Shown piece after piece: positions 27,370-36,852 of a DNA stretch of 64,000 bases. Position 1 is the stretch's first letter, and each line of letters starts with the position of its first letter. This DNA comes from Streptomyces sp. NBC_00582 (lineage in GTDB: Bacteria; Actinomycetota; Actinomycetes; Streptomycetales; Streptomycetaceae): contig NZ_CP107772.1 of assembly GCF_036345155.1 (NCBI RefSeq), forward strand, positions 7,874,001 through 7,938,000, in the 5' to 3' direction. The notes beneath the pieces were generated by a model. That model ran no database searches. It saw only the letters and a list, made by a program, of their open reading frames with translations, and was not told the origin of the DNA. Made by a program: the position numbers and the translations under genes.

Positions 27370-28121
27370 CCCTGGCGGTCCGAGTCATCCCCTGCCTGGA
27401 CGTGGACAACGGCCGGGTCGTCAAGGGCGTCAACTTCCAGAACCTGCGCGACGCGGGCGACCCCGTCGAGATGGCCAAGGTGTACGACGCGGAGGGCGCC
27501 GACGAGCTGACCTTCCTGGACATCACCGCCTCGTCGGGCAACCGCGAGACCACCTACGACGTGGTGCGCCGCACCGCCGAGCAGGTGTTCATCCCGCTGA
27601 CCGTCGGCGGTGGCGTGCGCACCCCCGAGGACGTCGACAAGCTGCTGCGGGCGGGCGCCGACAAGGTGGGCGTCAACACGGCGGCCATCGCCCGCCCGGA
27701 GCTGATCAAGGAGATCGCCGAGCGGTTCGGCAGCCAGGTGCTGGTGCTGTCGGTGGACGCGCGCCGCACCGCGCCGGGCTCCTTCGAGGTGACCACCCAC
27801 GGCGGGCGCAAGGGCACGGGCATCGACGCGATCGAGTGGGCGCACCGGGCGGCCGAGCTGGGCGCCGGCGAGATCCTGCTGAACTCGATGGACGCCGACG
27901 GGACCAAGGACGGCTACGACCTCGAGATGATCGCCGCCGTCCGCAAGCACGTCACCGTCCCGGTGATCGCCTCGGGCGGCGCCGGAAAGCTCGGCGACTT
28001 CGCGCCGGCCGTCGCCTCGGGCGCGGACGCGGTGCTGGCCGCGTCGGTGTTCCACTTCGGCGACCTGAGGATCGGCGAAGTGAAGCAGGCGCTGAAGGAG
28101 GCGGGTCACCCGGTGCGGTGA
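27366..28121 (+). CDS. hisF: Imidazole glycerol phosphate synthase, cyclase subunit
   Basis: A 251-residue beta/alpha barrel that uses ammonia from HisH to turn PRFAR into imidazole glycerol phosphate and AICAR. The catalytic Asp is in [15 protein letters not shown] (D12), and the second in [39 protein letters not shown] and PVIASGGAG are the phosphate-binding segments. The ATG overlaps the RidA stop. It is the last gene of the operon, followed by a hairpin. Confidence 0.97.
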   Translation: MTLAVRVIPCLDVDNGRVVKGVNFQNLRDAGDPVEMAKVYDAEGADELTFLDITASSGNRETTYDVVRRTAEQVFIPLTVGGGVRTPEDVDKLLRAGADKVGVNTAAIARPELIKEIAERFGSQVLVLSVDARRTAPGSFEVTTHGGRKGTGIDAIEWAHRAAELGAGEILLNSMDADGTKDGYDLEMIAAVRKHVTVPVIASGGAGKLGDFAPAVASGADAVLAASVFHFGDLRIGEVKQALKEAGHPVR

Positions 28122-28138
28122 CGCCGCGCTCGGCTTGA

Positions 28139-28173
28139 GGTGAGCCCCGGTCACCTGGTGGTCGGGGCTCACC
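28139..28173 (+). terminator. Terminator of the his operon
   Basis: Perfect 11-bp stem (28139-28149 with 28163-28173) and a 13-base loop, 17 bases after the hisF stop; no T-run. Confidence 0.7.
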
Positions 28174-28182
28174 TGTGGGGAG

Positions 28183-28663
28183 ACGCACCGATTGCCGTTC
28201 GTCGCCGAGTCCGCGACGGCCTCCCGGTTGGCCGAGCAGATCGACGAGGCCGTGTCGCTCGTCGGCTACCACCTGCGCAAGCTCGCCGGGCACGGCCTCA
28301 TCGAGGAGGCCGGGCAACCCAGCACCGACGCCCGGGAGCGCTGGTGGCAACCGGCCTCGGACGGGGCCGGCGTCCGGGACGAGGACTTCCGGGACGCACC
28401 GGAGAAGGCGGCCATCCACCCGGCGGCGTCACGGCTCTTCCCGGAGCAGCGGTCCTTTCGGAGCCCTCGCGTACGTCCCGGCGATCGCCGCCGTGTCCAG
28501 TCTGGCGGTCTCGGCGTGGCACCGCTCGGCATGCCCCTGTCCGCCGCCGCGATCGGGGCGTGGGGATGCGGCCCGGTCTTCCTGGCCGGCGCGGCGGTCT
28601 GCGGCCTCGGCGGAGTCGTCGCGCTGTGCGTCCCCGCCCTGCGCTCGCCGGGCTGCCCCGCTG
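28183..28663 (+). pseudogene. Decayed ArsR-type regulator plus MFS-transporter remnant
   Basis: This stretch has no intact gene, but one frame (from about 28192) first reads like the DNA-binding half of an ArsR/HTH-20 regulator (TASRLAEQIDEAV, VGYHLRKLAGHGLIEEAG, ARERWWQPA). After about 60 unrelated residues it reads as a hydrophobic helix pair (PLGMPLSAAAIGAW, CGPVFLAGAAVCGLGGVVAL) like the end of a major facilitator permease. A different frame carries another hydrophobic helix around 28452-28520 (FGALAYVPAIAAVSSLAVSAW). The regulator lacks its N-terminal helices and has no credible start codon. I infer a regulator/efflux gene pair reduced by deletion and frameshift. Confidence 0.5.
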
Positions 28664-28664
28664 A

Positions 28665-29063
28665 TCAGCCCTTCGGCTGCGCCAGCTGCACCAGATTGCC
28701 CACCGTGTCGTCCAGGACGGCCATGATCACCGGACCCTGCTCCTGCGGGGCCTGGGTGAACTCCACGCCCAGGGCGCGCAGCCGCTCGTACTCCCGGTGG
28801 ATGTCGTCCACCGAGAAGACGATGCAGGGCAGCCCCGCCCCCTTCACCGCCGTGCGGTACGGCTCCGCGATGGGCCCCTGACCGGGCTCCAGCAGGAGCT
28901 GCAGGTCCTGCTGGGCGCCCTCGGGCGCGCCGACGGTGACGAACAGCGTGCCGCCGCCGAGGTCCATGTGCATCCGGGTCTCGAACCCCAGCACGTCCGT
29001 GTAGAACGCGTGGGCCTTCGCGACGTCGTCGACGTACACGCTGGTCATGGCTACTTTGATCAC
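28665..29063 (-). CDS. VOC family (glyoxalase/bleomycin-resistance fold) protein
   Basis: A 132-residue protein with the paired beta-alpha-beta-beta-beta modules of the vicinal oxygen chelate fold. Evidence is the N-terminal VAMTSVYVDDVAKAHAFYTDVLGFETRM and the C-terminal IVFSVDDIHREYERLRALGVEFTQAP followed by VLDDTVGNLVQL, where the metal-ligand Glu is often replaced. Substrate unknown. It lies 36 bases downstream of the TIGR03085-type gene on the same strand and probably shares its transcript. Its stop abuts the pseudogene remnant. Confidence 0.88.
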   Translation of the reverse strand: MIKVAMTSVYVDDVAKAHAFYTDVLGFETRMHMDLGGGTLFVTVGAPEGAQQDLQLLLEPGQGPIAEPYRTAVKGAGLPCIVFSVDDIHREYERLRALGVEFTQAPQEQGPVIMAVLDDTVGNLVQLAQPKG

Positions 29064-29099
29064 GGGGGTGCCCTTTCAGCCCGCTCGGGTCCGGCCGGC

Positions 29100-29735
29100 T
29101 CAGATGCCCAGTTGCCTGCCGCTGTGCAGCTTCTCGATGGCGTCCTCGTCGCCGTCCAGCTCCACCTTCGCGGCGCTCTGCCGGCCGTACAGGAACAGCA
29201 GCAGCTCCGACGGCTCCCCGGTGACCGTCACCACCGGCGTGCCCCGCTGCGCGACCGCCGTACGGCCGTCCGCGCGGCGCAGCACCAGACCGGTCGGCGA
29301 GCCGCGGCCCATCAGCCGGGCGGTGCGTTCCAGCCGGGACCACAGGGCGTCCTGGAAGACCGGGTCGAGCTCCCGGGTCGTCCAGTCGGGCTGGGCCCGG
29401 CGGACGTCCTCCGTGTGGACGTAGAACTCGATCGTGTTGGACGCCTCGTCGATCTGCTTGAGCTGGAAGGGGGAGAACCGCGGTGGCCCCGTACGGATGA
29501 GCTGGATCAGCTCCTCGTACGGCTTCGCGGCGAACTCGCCCATCACCTTGTCCAGCCGGGGCGCGAGCTGCTTGATCAGGATGCCCCCGGCGGCGTCCGG
29601 ACGGCGCTCCCGCACCACCACGTGGGCGGCCAGGTCCTGCGTTTTCCAGCCCTCGCACAGGGTTGGGGCGCCCGGACCGGCGGTCTCCAAGAGGTCGGCG
29701 AGAAGGAGCCGTTCACGCTTGGCGAAAGTCGACAT
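29100..29735 (-). CDS. TIGR03085-type (maleylpyruvate isomerase/DinB-like) protein
   Basis: A 211-residue actinobacterial protein of the mycothiol-dependent maleylpyruvate isomerase superfamily. The N-terminal four-helix bundle has the pattern [37 protein letters not shown], in which the His of LAAHVV is a metal ligand; further His and Glu ligands lie around [18 protein letters not shown]. The C-terminal domain ([10 protein letters not shown] onward) is the SCP2-like part. Function unknown; a mycothiol link is by family only. The ATG at 29735 has no strong ribosome-binding site. Confidence 0.85.
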   Translation of the reverse strand: MSTFAKRERLLLADLLETAGPGAPTLCEGWKTQDLAAHVVVRERRPDAAGGILIKQLAPRLDKVMGEFAAKPYEELIQLIRTGPPRFSPFQLKQIDEASNTIEFYVHTEDVRRAQPDWTTRELDPVFQDALWSRLERTARLMGRGSPTGLVLRRADGRTAVAQRGTPVVTVTGEPSELLLFLYGRQSAAKVELDGDEDAIEKLHSGRQLGI

Positions 29736-29862
29736 GCGGTCAGCCTACGACTGCGTAAAGCGTCCGCCCACCCGTCTCCCGGCCACCACCCCTCACCGAG
29801 GCCCTCCGGGCGGCCCCTGCCCAACCAGTGGACGACGCCCCGTCACTGTCAGCGGCGCGCGG

Positions 29863-29868
29863 CACAAT
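29863..29868 (+). promoter_or_regulatory. Candidate -10 box of hisI-trpE
   Basis: CACAAT ends 7 bases before the hisI ATG at 29876, suggesting a leaderless hisI-trpE transcript. Confidence 0.4.
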
Positions 29869-29875
29869 GGCACCC

Positions 29876-30268
29876 ATGACCAGCACGCCCCCGCCCAGCA
29901 CCCTCGACCCCGAGATCGCCGCCCGCCTCAAGCGCAGCGCCGACGGGCTCGTCCCCGCCATCGCCCAGCAGTACGACACCGGCGAGGTGCTCATGCTCGG
30001 CTGGATGGACGACGAGGCGCTGCACCGCACCCTCACCACCGGCCGCTGCACCTACTGGTCGCGCAGCCGCCGGGAGTACTGGGTCAAGGGCGACACCTCC
30101 GGCCACTTCCAGTGGGTGAAGTCCGTGGCGCTGGACTGCGACGCCGACACCCTGCTGGTCAAGGTCGACCAGATCGGCGCCGCCTGCCACACCGGCGCGC
30201 GCACCTGCTTCGACGCCGACGTGCTGCTCGGGGCCGCCGATTCCGGCGTACGGGCCGAGGGTCAGTAA
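29876..30268 (+). CDS. hisI: Phosphoribosyl-AMP cyclohydrolase
   Basis: A 130-residue monofunctional HisI that opens the purine ring of PR-AMP in the third step of histidine synthesis; the HisE pyrophosphatase domain is not fused. The Zn and Mg sites are visible in [19 protein letters not shown] and [12 protein letters not shown], with [11 protein letters not shown] and [18 protein letters not shown] as family signatures. I start at ATG 29876, placed 7 bases after a -10 box; ATG 29867 would lie within that box. It is separated from the main his operon but lies 11 bases upstream of trpE. Confidence 0.95.
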   Translation: MTSTPPPSTLDPEIAARLKRSADGLVPAIAQQYDTGEVLMLGWMDDEALHRTLTTGRCTYWSRSRREYWVKGDTSGHFQWVKSVALDCDADTLLVKVDQIGAACHTGARTCFDADVLLGAADSGVRAEGQ

Positions 30269-30279
30269 GGTCAGCCGCC

Positions 30280-31758
30280 ATGGACCTCGATACCTTCCGC
30301 AAGCTCGCCACCGACCGGCGCGTCATCCCGGTCACGCGCAAGCTGCTCGCCGACGGTGACACCCCGGTCGCCCTCTACCGCAAGCTCGCCGCCGAGCGCC
30401 CCGGCACCTTCCTGCTGGAGTCCGCGGAGAACGGCCGCTCGTGGTCCCGGTACTCCTTCGTGGGCGTCCGGTCCGCGGCGACCCTGACCGCCCGCGACGG
30501 CCGGGCCCACTGGTTCGGCGCCCCGCCCGTCGGCGTCCCCGTCGACGGCGACCCGCTGGCCGCCCTGCGCGCCACCATCGAGGCCCTGCACACCCCCCAC
30601 CAGGAGGGTCTGCCGCCCTTCACCGGCGGCATGGTCGGCTACCTCGGCTACGACATCGTGCGCCGCCTGGAGAAGATCGGCCCCGGCGAGCGCGACGACC
30701 TGCAGCTCCCCGAGCTGACCATGCTCCTGACCAGCGACCTCGCCGTCATGGACCACTGGGAGGGCTCGGTTCTGCTGATCGCCAACGCGATCAACCACAA
30801 CGACCTCGACACCGGCGTCGACGAGGCGTACACGGACGCGGTGGCCCGTCTCGACGCCATGGAGGCCGACCTCACGCGCGCGGTGGCCCAGCCCCCGGCC
30901 GTGCTGCCGCCCTCCGAGCTCCCCGAGTACACCGCCCGCTGGGGCGGCCCCGACTTCCAGGAGGCCGTCGAGGACATCAAGGAGCGCATCCGCGCGGGCG
31001 AGGCCTTCCAGGTCGTCCCCTCGCAGCGCTTCGAGACGCCGTGCACGGCGAGCGCGCTGGACGTCTACCGCGTGCTGCGGGCCACCAACCCCTCGCCGTA
31101 CATGTACCTGTTCCGCTTCGACGGCTTCGACGTCGTCGGCTCGTCCCCCGAGGCCCTGGTCAAGGTCGAGGACGGGCGGGCCATGGTCCACCCCATCGCC
31201 GGCACCCGGCACCGCGGCGCCACCCCGCAGGAGGACCAGGCCCTCGCCGACGAACTCCTCGCCGACCCCAAGGAGCGCGCCGAGCACCTCATGCTCGTCG
31301 ACCTCGGCCGCAACGACCTGGGAAGGGTCTGCGAGCCCGGCTCGGTCGAGGTCGTCGACTTCATGTCCATCGAGCGGTACTCGCACGTCATGCACATCGT
31401 CTCGACGGTCACCGGCAAGGTCGCCCCCGGCCGCACCGCCTTCGACGTCCTCACCGCCTGCTTCCCCGCCGGGACCCTCTCCGGCGCCCCCAAGCCCCGC
31501 GCCATGCAGATCATCGACGAGCTGGAGCCGTCCCGGCGCGGTCTGTACGGCGGCTGCGTGGGTTACCTGGACTTCGCGGGCGACTCCGACACCGCCATCG
31601 CCATCCGCACCGCCCTGCTGCGCGACGGCACCGCGCACGTCCAGGCCGGCGCCGGCATCGTCGCCGACTCCGACCCGCTCGCCGAGGACCAGGAGTGCCG
31701 CAACAAGGCGGCCGCGGTCCTGCGCGCGGTCCACACCGCGAACCGGCTCGGGACGTAG
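30280..31758 (+). CDS. trpE: Anthranilate synthase component I
   Basis: A 492-residue chorismate-utilising enzyme that makes anthranilate, the first committed step to tryptophan. The feedback-inhibition LLES motif is at about residues 45-48 (FLLESAENG). The catalytic core has [40 protein letters not shown] and [11 protein letters not shown]. The amidotransferase partner TrpG and trpD are not in this window. The ATG is 11 bases after hisI, so the two are co-transcribed; there is no room for a trp leader peptide and attenuator between them. Confidence 0.96.
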   Translation: MDLDTFRKLATDRRVIPVTRKLLADGDTPVALYRKLAAERPGTFLLESAENGRSWSRYSFVGVRSAATLTARDGRAHWFGAPPVGVPVDGDPLAALRATIEALHTPHQEGLPPFTGGMVGYLGYDIVRRLEKIGPGERDDLQLPELTMLLTSDLAVMDHWEGSVLLIANAINHNDLDTGVDEAYTDAVARLDAMEADLTRAVAQPPAVLPPSELPEYTARWGGPDFQEAVEDIKERIRAGEAFQVVPSQRFETPCTASALDVYRVLRATNPSPYMYLFRFDGFDVVGSSPEALVKVEDGRAMVHPIAGTRHRGATPQEDQALADELLADPKERAEHLMLVDLGRNDLGRVCEPGSVEVVDFMSIERYSHVMHIVSTVTGKVAPGRTAFDVLTACFPAGTLSGAPKPRAMQIIDELEPSRRGLYGGCVGYLDFAGDSDTAIAIRTALLRDGTAHVQAGAGIVADSDPLAEDQECRNKAAAVLRAVHTANRLGT

Positions 31759-31797
31759 CCCTCCGGACGGGGTGGGCGCGGTGGTTGCGTGAATCAC

Positions 31798-31829
31798 TGA
31801 GCCCCGGGTGACGGTTGGCCCGGGGTTCA
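31798..31829 (+). terminator. Terminator after trpE
   Basis: 11-bp stem with one G-T pair (31798-31808 with 31819-31829) and a 10-base loop, directly before the -10 box of the next gene. Confidence 0.6.
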
Positions 31830-31832
31830 GGC

Positions 31833-31838
31833 GATAGT
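31833..31838 (+). promoter_or_regulatory. Candidate -10 box of the TIGR02234-type gene
   Basis: GATAGT ends 7 bases before the GTG at 31846, which supports that start over the GTG at 31837 lying inside the box. Confidence 0.35.
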
Positions 31839-31845
31839 GGACTCC

Positions 31846-32487
31846 GTGACCGCTGTACCTCACCCCCGTTCCGTATCCGCCGCCTCCGCCCGGGCCGGCC
31901 GGCTGAGCCTCGGCCTCGCCCTGATGTCCGGTGCGCTGGGCGCGGCCGTGGCGCTGCTCTCCACCCGGCAGCGCTGGTCGCAGGGCACGGCGACGGTGGC
32001 CGGCGGCCCCTTCGCCCTCACCGCCAAGGGCAGCGACGTCACGGGCGTGCCCGCGGCGCTCGCCATAGTGGGCCTCGCCGCGCTCGTCGCCGTCTTCGCC
32101 GTCCGCAAGGCCGGCCGCCTCGCGGTCTCCGCCCTCCTCGCGCTCTCCGGCGTCGGCATCGTCGTCGCCGCCCTGACCGGAGCCTCCGACGACTCCGCGC
32201 TCGACGAACAGGCCGCGCGGGCCTCCGGCGACACCTCCGCCACCGTCGCCTCCTTCACCCACACCGCCTGGCCCTATGTCGCGGTCGTCGGCGGTGTCCT
32301 GATCCTGCTGGCGGGCCTGCTGGCCCTGCGCTACGGCCGCCAGTGGCCCGCCATGTCCGGCCGCTACGAGCGCGGCGGCGCCCCCCGTCAGCGGCGGGCC
32401 GCGCGGCCCGCCGACCCGGAGCGGCCCGAGGAGATCTGGAAGGCCCTGGACCGCGGCGAGGACCCGACCGGCACCGACCCGGCCTGA
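31846..32487 (+). CDS. Trp-region conserved membrane protein (TIGR02234/Trp_oprn_chp type)
   Basis: A 213-residue protein with four transmembrane helices: two near the N-terminus (LSLGLALMSGALGAAVALL and VPAALAIVGLAALVAVFAV), one immediately after (AVSALLALSGVGIVVAAL), and one near 145 (AWPYVAVVGGVLILLAGLLAL). A highly charged tail follows. This fits the actinobacterial family found beside trpE and trpC, whose role is unknown. The QRWSQGTATV motif after the first helix is typical of it. I choose GTG 31846 on promoter geometry; GTG 31837 adds three residues. Confidence 0.83.
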   Translation: MTAVPHPRSVSAASARAGRLSLGLALMSGALGAAVALLSTRQRWSQGTATVAGGPFALTAKGSDVTGVPAALAIVGLAALVAVFAVRKAGRLAVSALLALSGVGIVVAALTGASDDSALDEQAARASGDTSATVASFTHTAWPYVAVVGGVLILLAGLLALRYGRQWPAMSGRYERGGAPRQRRAARPADPERPEEIWKALDRGEDPTGTDPA

Positions 32488-32560
32488 CCTCGAGCCGGGC
32501 GACCCGCGCCGGGGCTTCCCGATGTGGTGAATCAGACGCGAACGGAAGCCACCCCCGCGT

Positions 32561-32582
32561 CCCGTACGCGGGCGCGTACGGG
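32561..32582. promoter_or_regulatory. Perfect inverted repeat at the promoter of the HGxxPAAW gene
   Basis: CCCGTACGC and GCGTACGGG are separated by GGGC. The right arm runs into a GACAAT -10-like box (32582-32587), so a protein bound here would cover the promoter spacer. It could also be a simple hairpin. Confidence 0.4.
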
Positions 32583-32641
32583 ACAATGGACGGCGAGCCT
32601 CCGGCTCGGACGGACACATAGACAGCAATGAGGAGCAAGTC

Positions 32642-32899
32642 ATGGCGGGCAGCAGCCACGGACACACCCCGGCCGCCTGGACCGGTGTCACCATCGCCTT
32701 CATCGGTTTCTGCGTCGCGGGCGCGTTCATGGTGATGGCCCAGCCGGTGGGCTTCTGGGCCGGCATGGTGATCGTGGCCCTCGGCGGGGTCGTCGGCGGC
32801 CTGATGCGTGCCGCGGGCCTGGGCCAGCCGAAGGACGCCCACCCGGCACACAAGGTCGCGGCGACGGCGAAGCCCGAGCCCGTCGCCGCCGAGGGCTGA
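32642..32899 (+). CDS. HGxxPAAW-family small membrane protein
   Basis: An 85-residue protein with the diagnostic motif HGHTPAAW at residues 6-13 followed by two transmembrane helices (VTIAFIGFCVAGAFMVMA and FWAGMVIVALGGVVGGLM) and an Ala/Lys/Pro tail. The family is restricted to actinobacteria and of unknown function. The ATG is preceded by GAGGAG about 7 bases away. It lies within the trp region, bounded upstream by a palindromic promoter and downstream by a strong hairpin, so it is probably a single-gene transcript. Confidence 0.9.
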   Translation: MAGSSHGHTPAAWTGVTIAFIGFCVAGAFMVMAQPVGFWAGMVIVALGGVVGGLMRAAGLGQPKDAHPAHKVAATAKPEPVAAEG

Positions 32900-32917
32900 C
32901 CGCCCGGAGCACTCCCC

Positions 32918-32955
32918 GTGAGGGGCGACCGGCACACGCGCCGGTCGCCCCTCAC
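32918..32955 (+). terminator. Strong terminator after the HGxxPAAW gene
   Basis: Perfect 16-bp stem (32918-32933 with 32940-32955) and a 6-base loop, 18 bases after the stop. Confidence 0.8.
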
Positions 32956-32978
32956 GCGCGTGTGCGCCCCCGGAAGGG

Positions 32979-32984
32979 CAGAAT
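32979..32984 (+). promoter_or_regulatory. Candidate -10 box of the DUF2752 gene
   Basis: CAGAAT ends 7 bases before the GTG at 32992; an ATG at 32983 falls inside the box and is therefore an unlikely start. Confidence 0.4.
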
Positions 32985-32991
32985 GCGGGAC

Positions 32992-33438
32992 GTGAACGCC
33001 GACAGCCGGAGGGTGACACCGACGGGCCCACGGACGCCGTCCACGGCCGTGGGACGCCTCGCCGTGCCCGCCGGGATCCTCGCCGCCGTCGCCGGGGCCT
33101 TCGCGTACGTCGGGGCCGTCGACCCGAACGAGCCCGGCCACTACCCCGTCTGCCCCCTGCTCCGCGTCACGGGCCTGTACTGCCCCGGCTGCGGCGGCCT
33201 GCGCAGCGCGCACGCCTTCGCCCACGGCGACGTCCTCACCGCCCTGCACGCCAACGCCCTCGCGGTGGCCGGCTACCTGTTCTTCGCCGTCGTATGGACC
33301 GTCTGGGTGGTCCGCGCGGCGCGCGGACGGCCGCTGCGGATCGACCTCGGCCCGGTCGCCCTGTGGTCGCTGGGCGCGTCGGTGCTGGTCTTCACGGTTG
33401 TCCGGAACCTGCCGTTCGGTGGCTGGCTGCACCCTTGA
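32992..33438 (+). CDS. DUF2752 membrane protein
   Basis: A 148-residue protein with three transmembrane helices and the DUF2752 signature CPLLRVTGLYCPGCGGLRSAHAFAHGD between the first and second. The three Cys residues and His could bind a metal or form disulfides, but no function is established for the family. The start is GTG 32992 on promoter geometry. It is preceded by a strong terminator and followed after 78 bases by the trpC leader ORF. Confidence 0.87.
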   Translation: MNADSRRVTPTGPRTPSTAVGRLAVPAGILAAVAGAFAYVGAVDPNEPGHYPVCPLLRVTGLYCPGCGGLRSAHAFAHGDVLTALHANALAVAGYLFFAVVWTVWVVRAARGRPLRIDLGPVALWSLGASVLVFTVVRNLPFGGWLHP

Positions 33439-33504
33439 TCAACGGGCGAATGTCCAGGTAGTGGGACCGCGCTCCACCGGATGTGAGGCGGCACCCCTCC
33501 TGCG

Positions 33505-33510
33505 GATACC
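33505..33510 (+). promoter_or_regulatory. Candidate -10 box of trpC
   Basis: GATACC ends 6 bases before a GTG at 33517 that begins a 15-codon ORF running into trpC. This would make the short ORF, not trpC, the leaderless first cistron. Confidence 0.4.
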
Positions 33511-33516
33511 ATCGCA

Positions 33517-33564
33517 GTGACCATCGTTCTCCACTGGTTGCCCGGAAGGGGGCCGCTCGCGTGA
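33517..33564 (+). CDS. 15-aa leader ORF overlapping the trpC start
   Basis: GTG at 33517 opens the reading frame [15 protein letters not shown] and ends with TGA at 33562-33564, which overlaps the trpC GTG (33561-33563) in a GTGA tetranucleotide. A -10-like GATACC lies 6 bases before the GTG. The peptide contains a single Trp codon, so classical tandem-Trp attenuation is unlikely; coupling translation of trpC to the leader is more plausible. It is too short to prove by composition, and the trpC ribosome-binding site (GGAAGGGGG) lies inside it. Confidence 0.4.
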   Translation: MTIVLHWLPGRGPLA

Positions 33565-34370
33565 GTGTGCTCGACGAGATCATCGACGGAGTCCGTGCCG
33601 ACCTCGCGGAGCGGCAGGCGCGCGTCAGCCTCGACGAGCTCAAGGAGCGCGCGGCCAAGGCGCAGGCCGCCAAGGACGGTGCCGCCGCGCTCAAGGGCGA
33701 CGGCGTCAAGGTGATCTGCGAGGTCAAGCGCTCCAGCCCGTCCAAGGGCGCGCTGGCCGCCATCGCCGACCCGGCGGGCCTCGCCGCCGACTACGAGGCG
33801 GGCGGCGCCGCCGTCATCTCCGTCCTCACCGAACAGCGCCGCTTCGGCGGCTCGCTGGCCGACCTGGACGCCGTCCGCGCCCGCGTCGACATCCCGGTGC
33901 TGCGCAAGGACTTCATCGTCACGTCGTACCAGCTGTGGGAGGCCCGCGCGCACGGCGCCGACCTCGCGCTGCTGATCGTGGCCGCCCTCGACCAGCCGGC
34001 CCTGGAGTCGCTGATCGAGCGCGCCGTCTCCATCGGCCTCACCCCGCTCGTCGAGGTGCACGACGAGGAGGAGGTCGAGCGCGCGGTGGACGCGGGCGCC
34101 CGGATCATCGGCGTCAACGCGCGCAACCTGAAGACCCTCGAGGTCGACCGCGGCACCTTCGAGCGGATCGCCCCCGAGATCCCCGACCACATCGTCAAGG
34201 TCGCCGAGTCCGGCGTCCGCGGCCCCCACGACCTCATCGCGTACGCCAACGCGGGAGCCGACGCGGTCCTGGTCGGCGAGTCCCTGGTGACCGGCCGCGA
34301 CCCGAAGACGGCGGTGGCCGACCTGGTCGCGGCGGGCGAGCACCCCGCACTGCGTCACGGCCGGGGCTGA
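33561..34370 (+). CDS. trpC: Indole-3-glycerol phosphate synthase
   Basis: A 269-residue beta/alpha barrel that converts CdRP to indole-3-glycerol phosphate in tryptophan synthesis; it is monofunctional (no TrpF domain). Catalytic residues lie in [22 protein letters not shown] and [13 protein letters not shown], followed by ESGVRGPHD. The GTG start has GGAAGGGGG about 10 bases upstream and sits in a GTGA overlap with the leader ORF. The open frame back to 33483 is non-coding. trpM follows after 21 bases. Confidence 0.96.
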   Translation: MSVLDEIIDGVRADLAERQARVSLDELKERAAKAQAAKDGAAALKGDGVKVICEVKRSSPSKGALAAIADPAGLAADYEAGGAAVISVLTEQRRFGGSLADLDAVRARVDIPVLRKDFIVTSYQLWEARAHGADLALLIVAALDQPALESLIERAVSIGLTPLVEVHDEEEVERAVDAGARIIGVNARNLKTLEVDRGTFERIAPEIPDHIVKVAESGVRGPHDLIAYANAGADAVLVGESLVTGRDPKTAVADLVAAGEHPALRHGRG

Positions 34371-34391
34371 TCACCCGCTAGGCTGGCCCCG

Positions 34392-34595
34392 ATGACTCTC
34401 ACCGTGACGACCGTGGACCGGTACGCCCGCCTCGCGCGCGGCTGCCGCCCGAGGGGCTGCCGAGCCCCGGCGAGGCGCGTCCACGGCCGCCGGGTGCGGT
34501 ACGTCATCGGAGACGAACCGGGACAGGTCAACGGACGTCGATGGCAGCGCGCCCCTGAGGGGCGCGGGGAACTGCGCGACCAGCCCACTGCCTGA
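34392..34595 (+). CDS. trpM: TrpM-like small modulator of tryptophan synthesis
   Basis: A 67-residue, very basic protein (13 or more Arg in the first 55 residues, three Cys) encoded between trpC and trpB. In S. coelicolor the small ORF at this position (trpX/trpM) is described as modulating tryptophan biosynthesis and differentiation; identity here rests on position, size and the MTLTVTTVDRYARLA start. The last about 20 codons fall in a palindromic element (34545-34585) that resembles a repeat common in Streptomyces intergenic DNA, so the C-terminus may be acquired rather than conserved. It has no obvious ribosome-binding site. Confidence 0.65.
   Translation: MTLTVTTVDRYARLARGCRPRGCRAPARRVHGRRVRYVIGDEPGQVNGRRWQRAPEGRGELRDQPTA
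34545..34585. repeat. Short palindromic interspersed element inside trpM
   Basis: CGCGCCCC-TGA-GGGGCGCG (34548-34566) followed by GGGAACTGCGCGACCAGCC. I recognise this composite as a sequence that recurs in many Streptomyces intergenic regions. Here it encodes the end of trpM and could form a hairpin in the trpC-trpM-trpB transcript. Copy number cannot be checked from this window. Confidence 0.5.
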
Positions 34596-34665
34596 GGTCG
34601 CCCACCAAGCTCCGCCCCCACGGCGATTCGTGTTTCTCCACCAACACTCACCGTGAGGTATCCGC

Positions 34666-35945
<1,280 letters not shown>

Positions 35946-35949
<4 letters not shown>

Positions 35950-36764
35950 GCGGGAACATTCAGCTGCTGTCGGACACCCTGGCGGCCGCCAAGGCCGAGG
36001 GCCGCTCCGCCCTCATCGCCTACCTCCCGGCCGGGTTCCCGACCGTGGACGGCGGCATCGAGGCCATCAAGGCCGTCTTCGACGGCGGCGCGGACGTGGT
36101 CGAGGTGGGTCTGCCGCACAGCGACCCCGTCCTGGACGGCCCGGTCATCCAGACCGCAGACGACATCGCCCTGCGCGGCGGCGTCAAGATCGCGGACGTC
36201 ATGCGCACGGTCAAGGAGGCCCATGAGGCCACCGGGAAGCCGGTGCTCGTCATGACGTACTGGAACCCCATCGACCGCTACGGCGTCGAGCGGTTCACCG
36301 CCGAGCTGGCCGAGGCGGGCGGCGCGGGCTGCATCCTGCCCGACCTGCCGGTGCAGGAGTCGGCGCTGTGGAGGGAGCACGCCGAGAAGCACGGCCTCGC
36401 GACGGTCTTCGTCGTGGCGCCCAGCAGCAAGGACGAGCGGCTGGCGCAGATCACCGCGGCGGGCAGCGGCTTCGTCTACGCCGCCTCGCTCATGGGCGTC
36501 ACCGGCACCCGTGAGTCGGTCGGCGCGCAGGCCCACGACCTGGTCGAACGCACCCGGGCCACCGGCTCCGCCCTGCCCGTCTGCGTCGGCCTCGGTGTCT
36601 CCAACGCCCGGCAGGCCGCCGAGGTCGCCGGTTTCGCCGACGGTGTGATCGTCGGCTCGGCCTTCGTCAAGCGGATGCTGGACGCGCCGGACGACGCGGC
36701 CGGCGTCGAGGCCGTCCGGGCCCTCGCCGGTGACCTGGCGAAGGGCGTGCGCGGGCAGGGGTAG
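35946..36764 (+). CDS. trpA: Tryptophan synthase alpha chain
   Basis: A 272-residue beta/alpha barrel that cleaves indole-3-glycerol phosphate and passes indole to TrpB. The catalytic Glu is in [19 protein letters not shown], and the Asp in the [23 protein letters not shown] context; [31 protein letters not shown] is the phosphate-binding end. [11 protein letters not shown] differs slightly from the common VPFSDPxADGP. The GTG start overlaps the trpB stop. It ends the trpC-M-B-A unit. Confidence 0.97.
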
Positions 36765-36810
36765 CAGAGCGGGACATGTCGTGCGGTTCACCCGTACAGG
36801 TGGACCTGGG

Positions 36811-36839
36811 ACCGGGGGGGCTCATTGGGCCTCCCCGGT
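36811..36839 (+). terminator. Hairpin between trpA and the DsbA-like gene
   Basis: ACCGGGG and CCCCGGT pair around a G-rich, imperfect centre. It ends 13 bases before the next start, so it could be a terminator or limit read-through. Confidence 0.4.
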
Positions 36840-36852
36840 TCGTTCTGGGGGT

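Noticed and set aside
30280..30400. Possible trp attenuator before trpE
   Set aside because: Only 11 bases separate hisI and trpE, and no Trp-rich leader peptide exists there.
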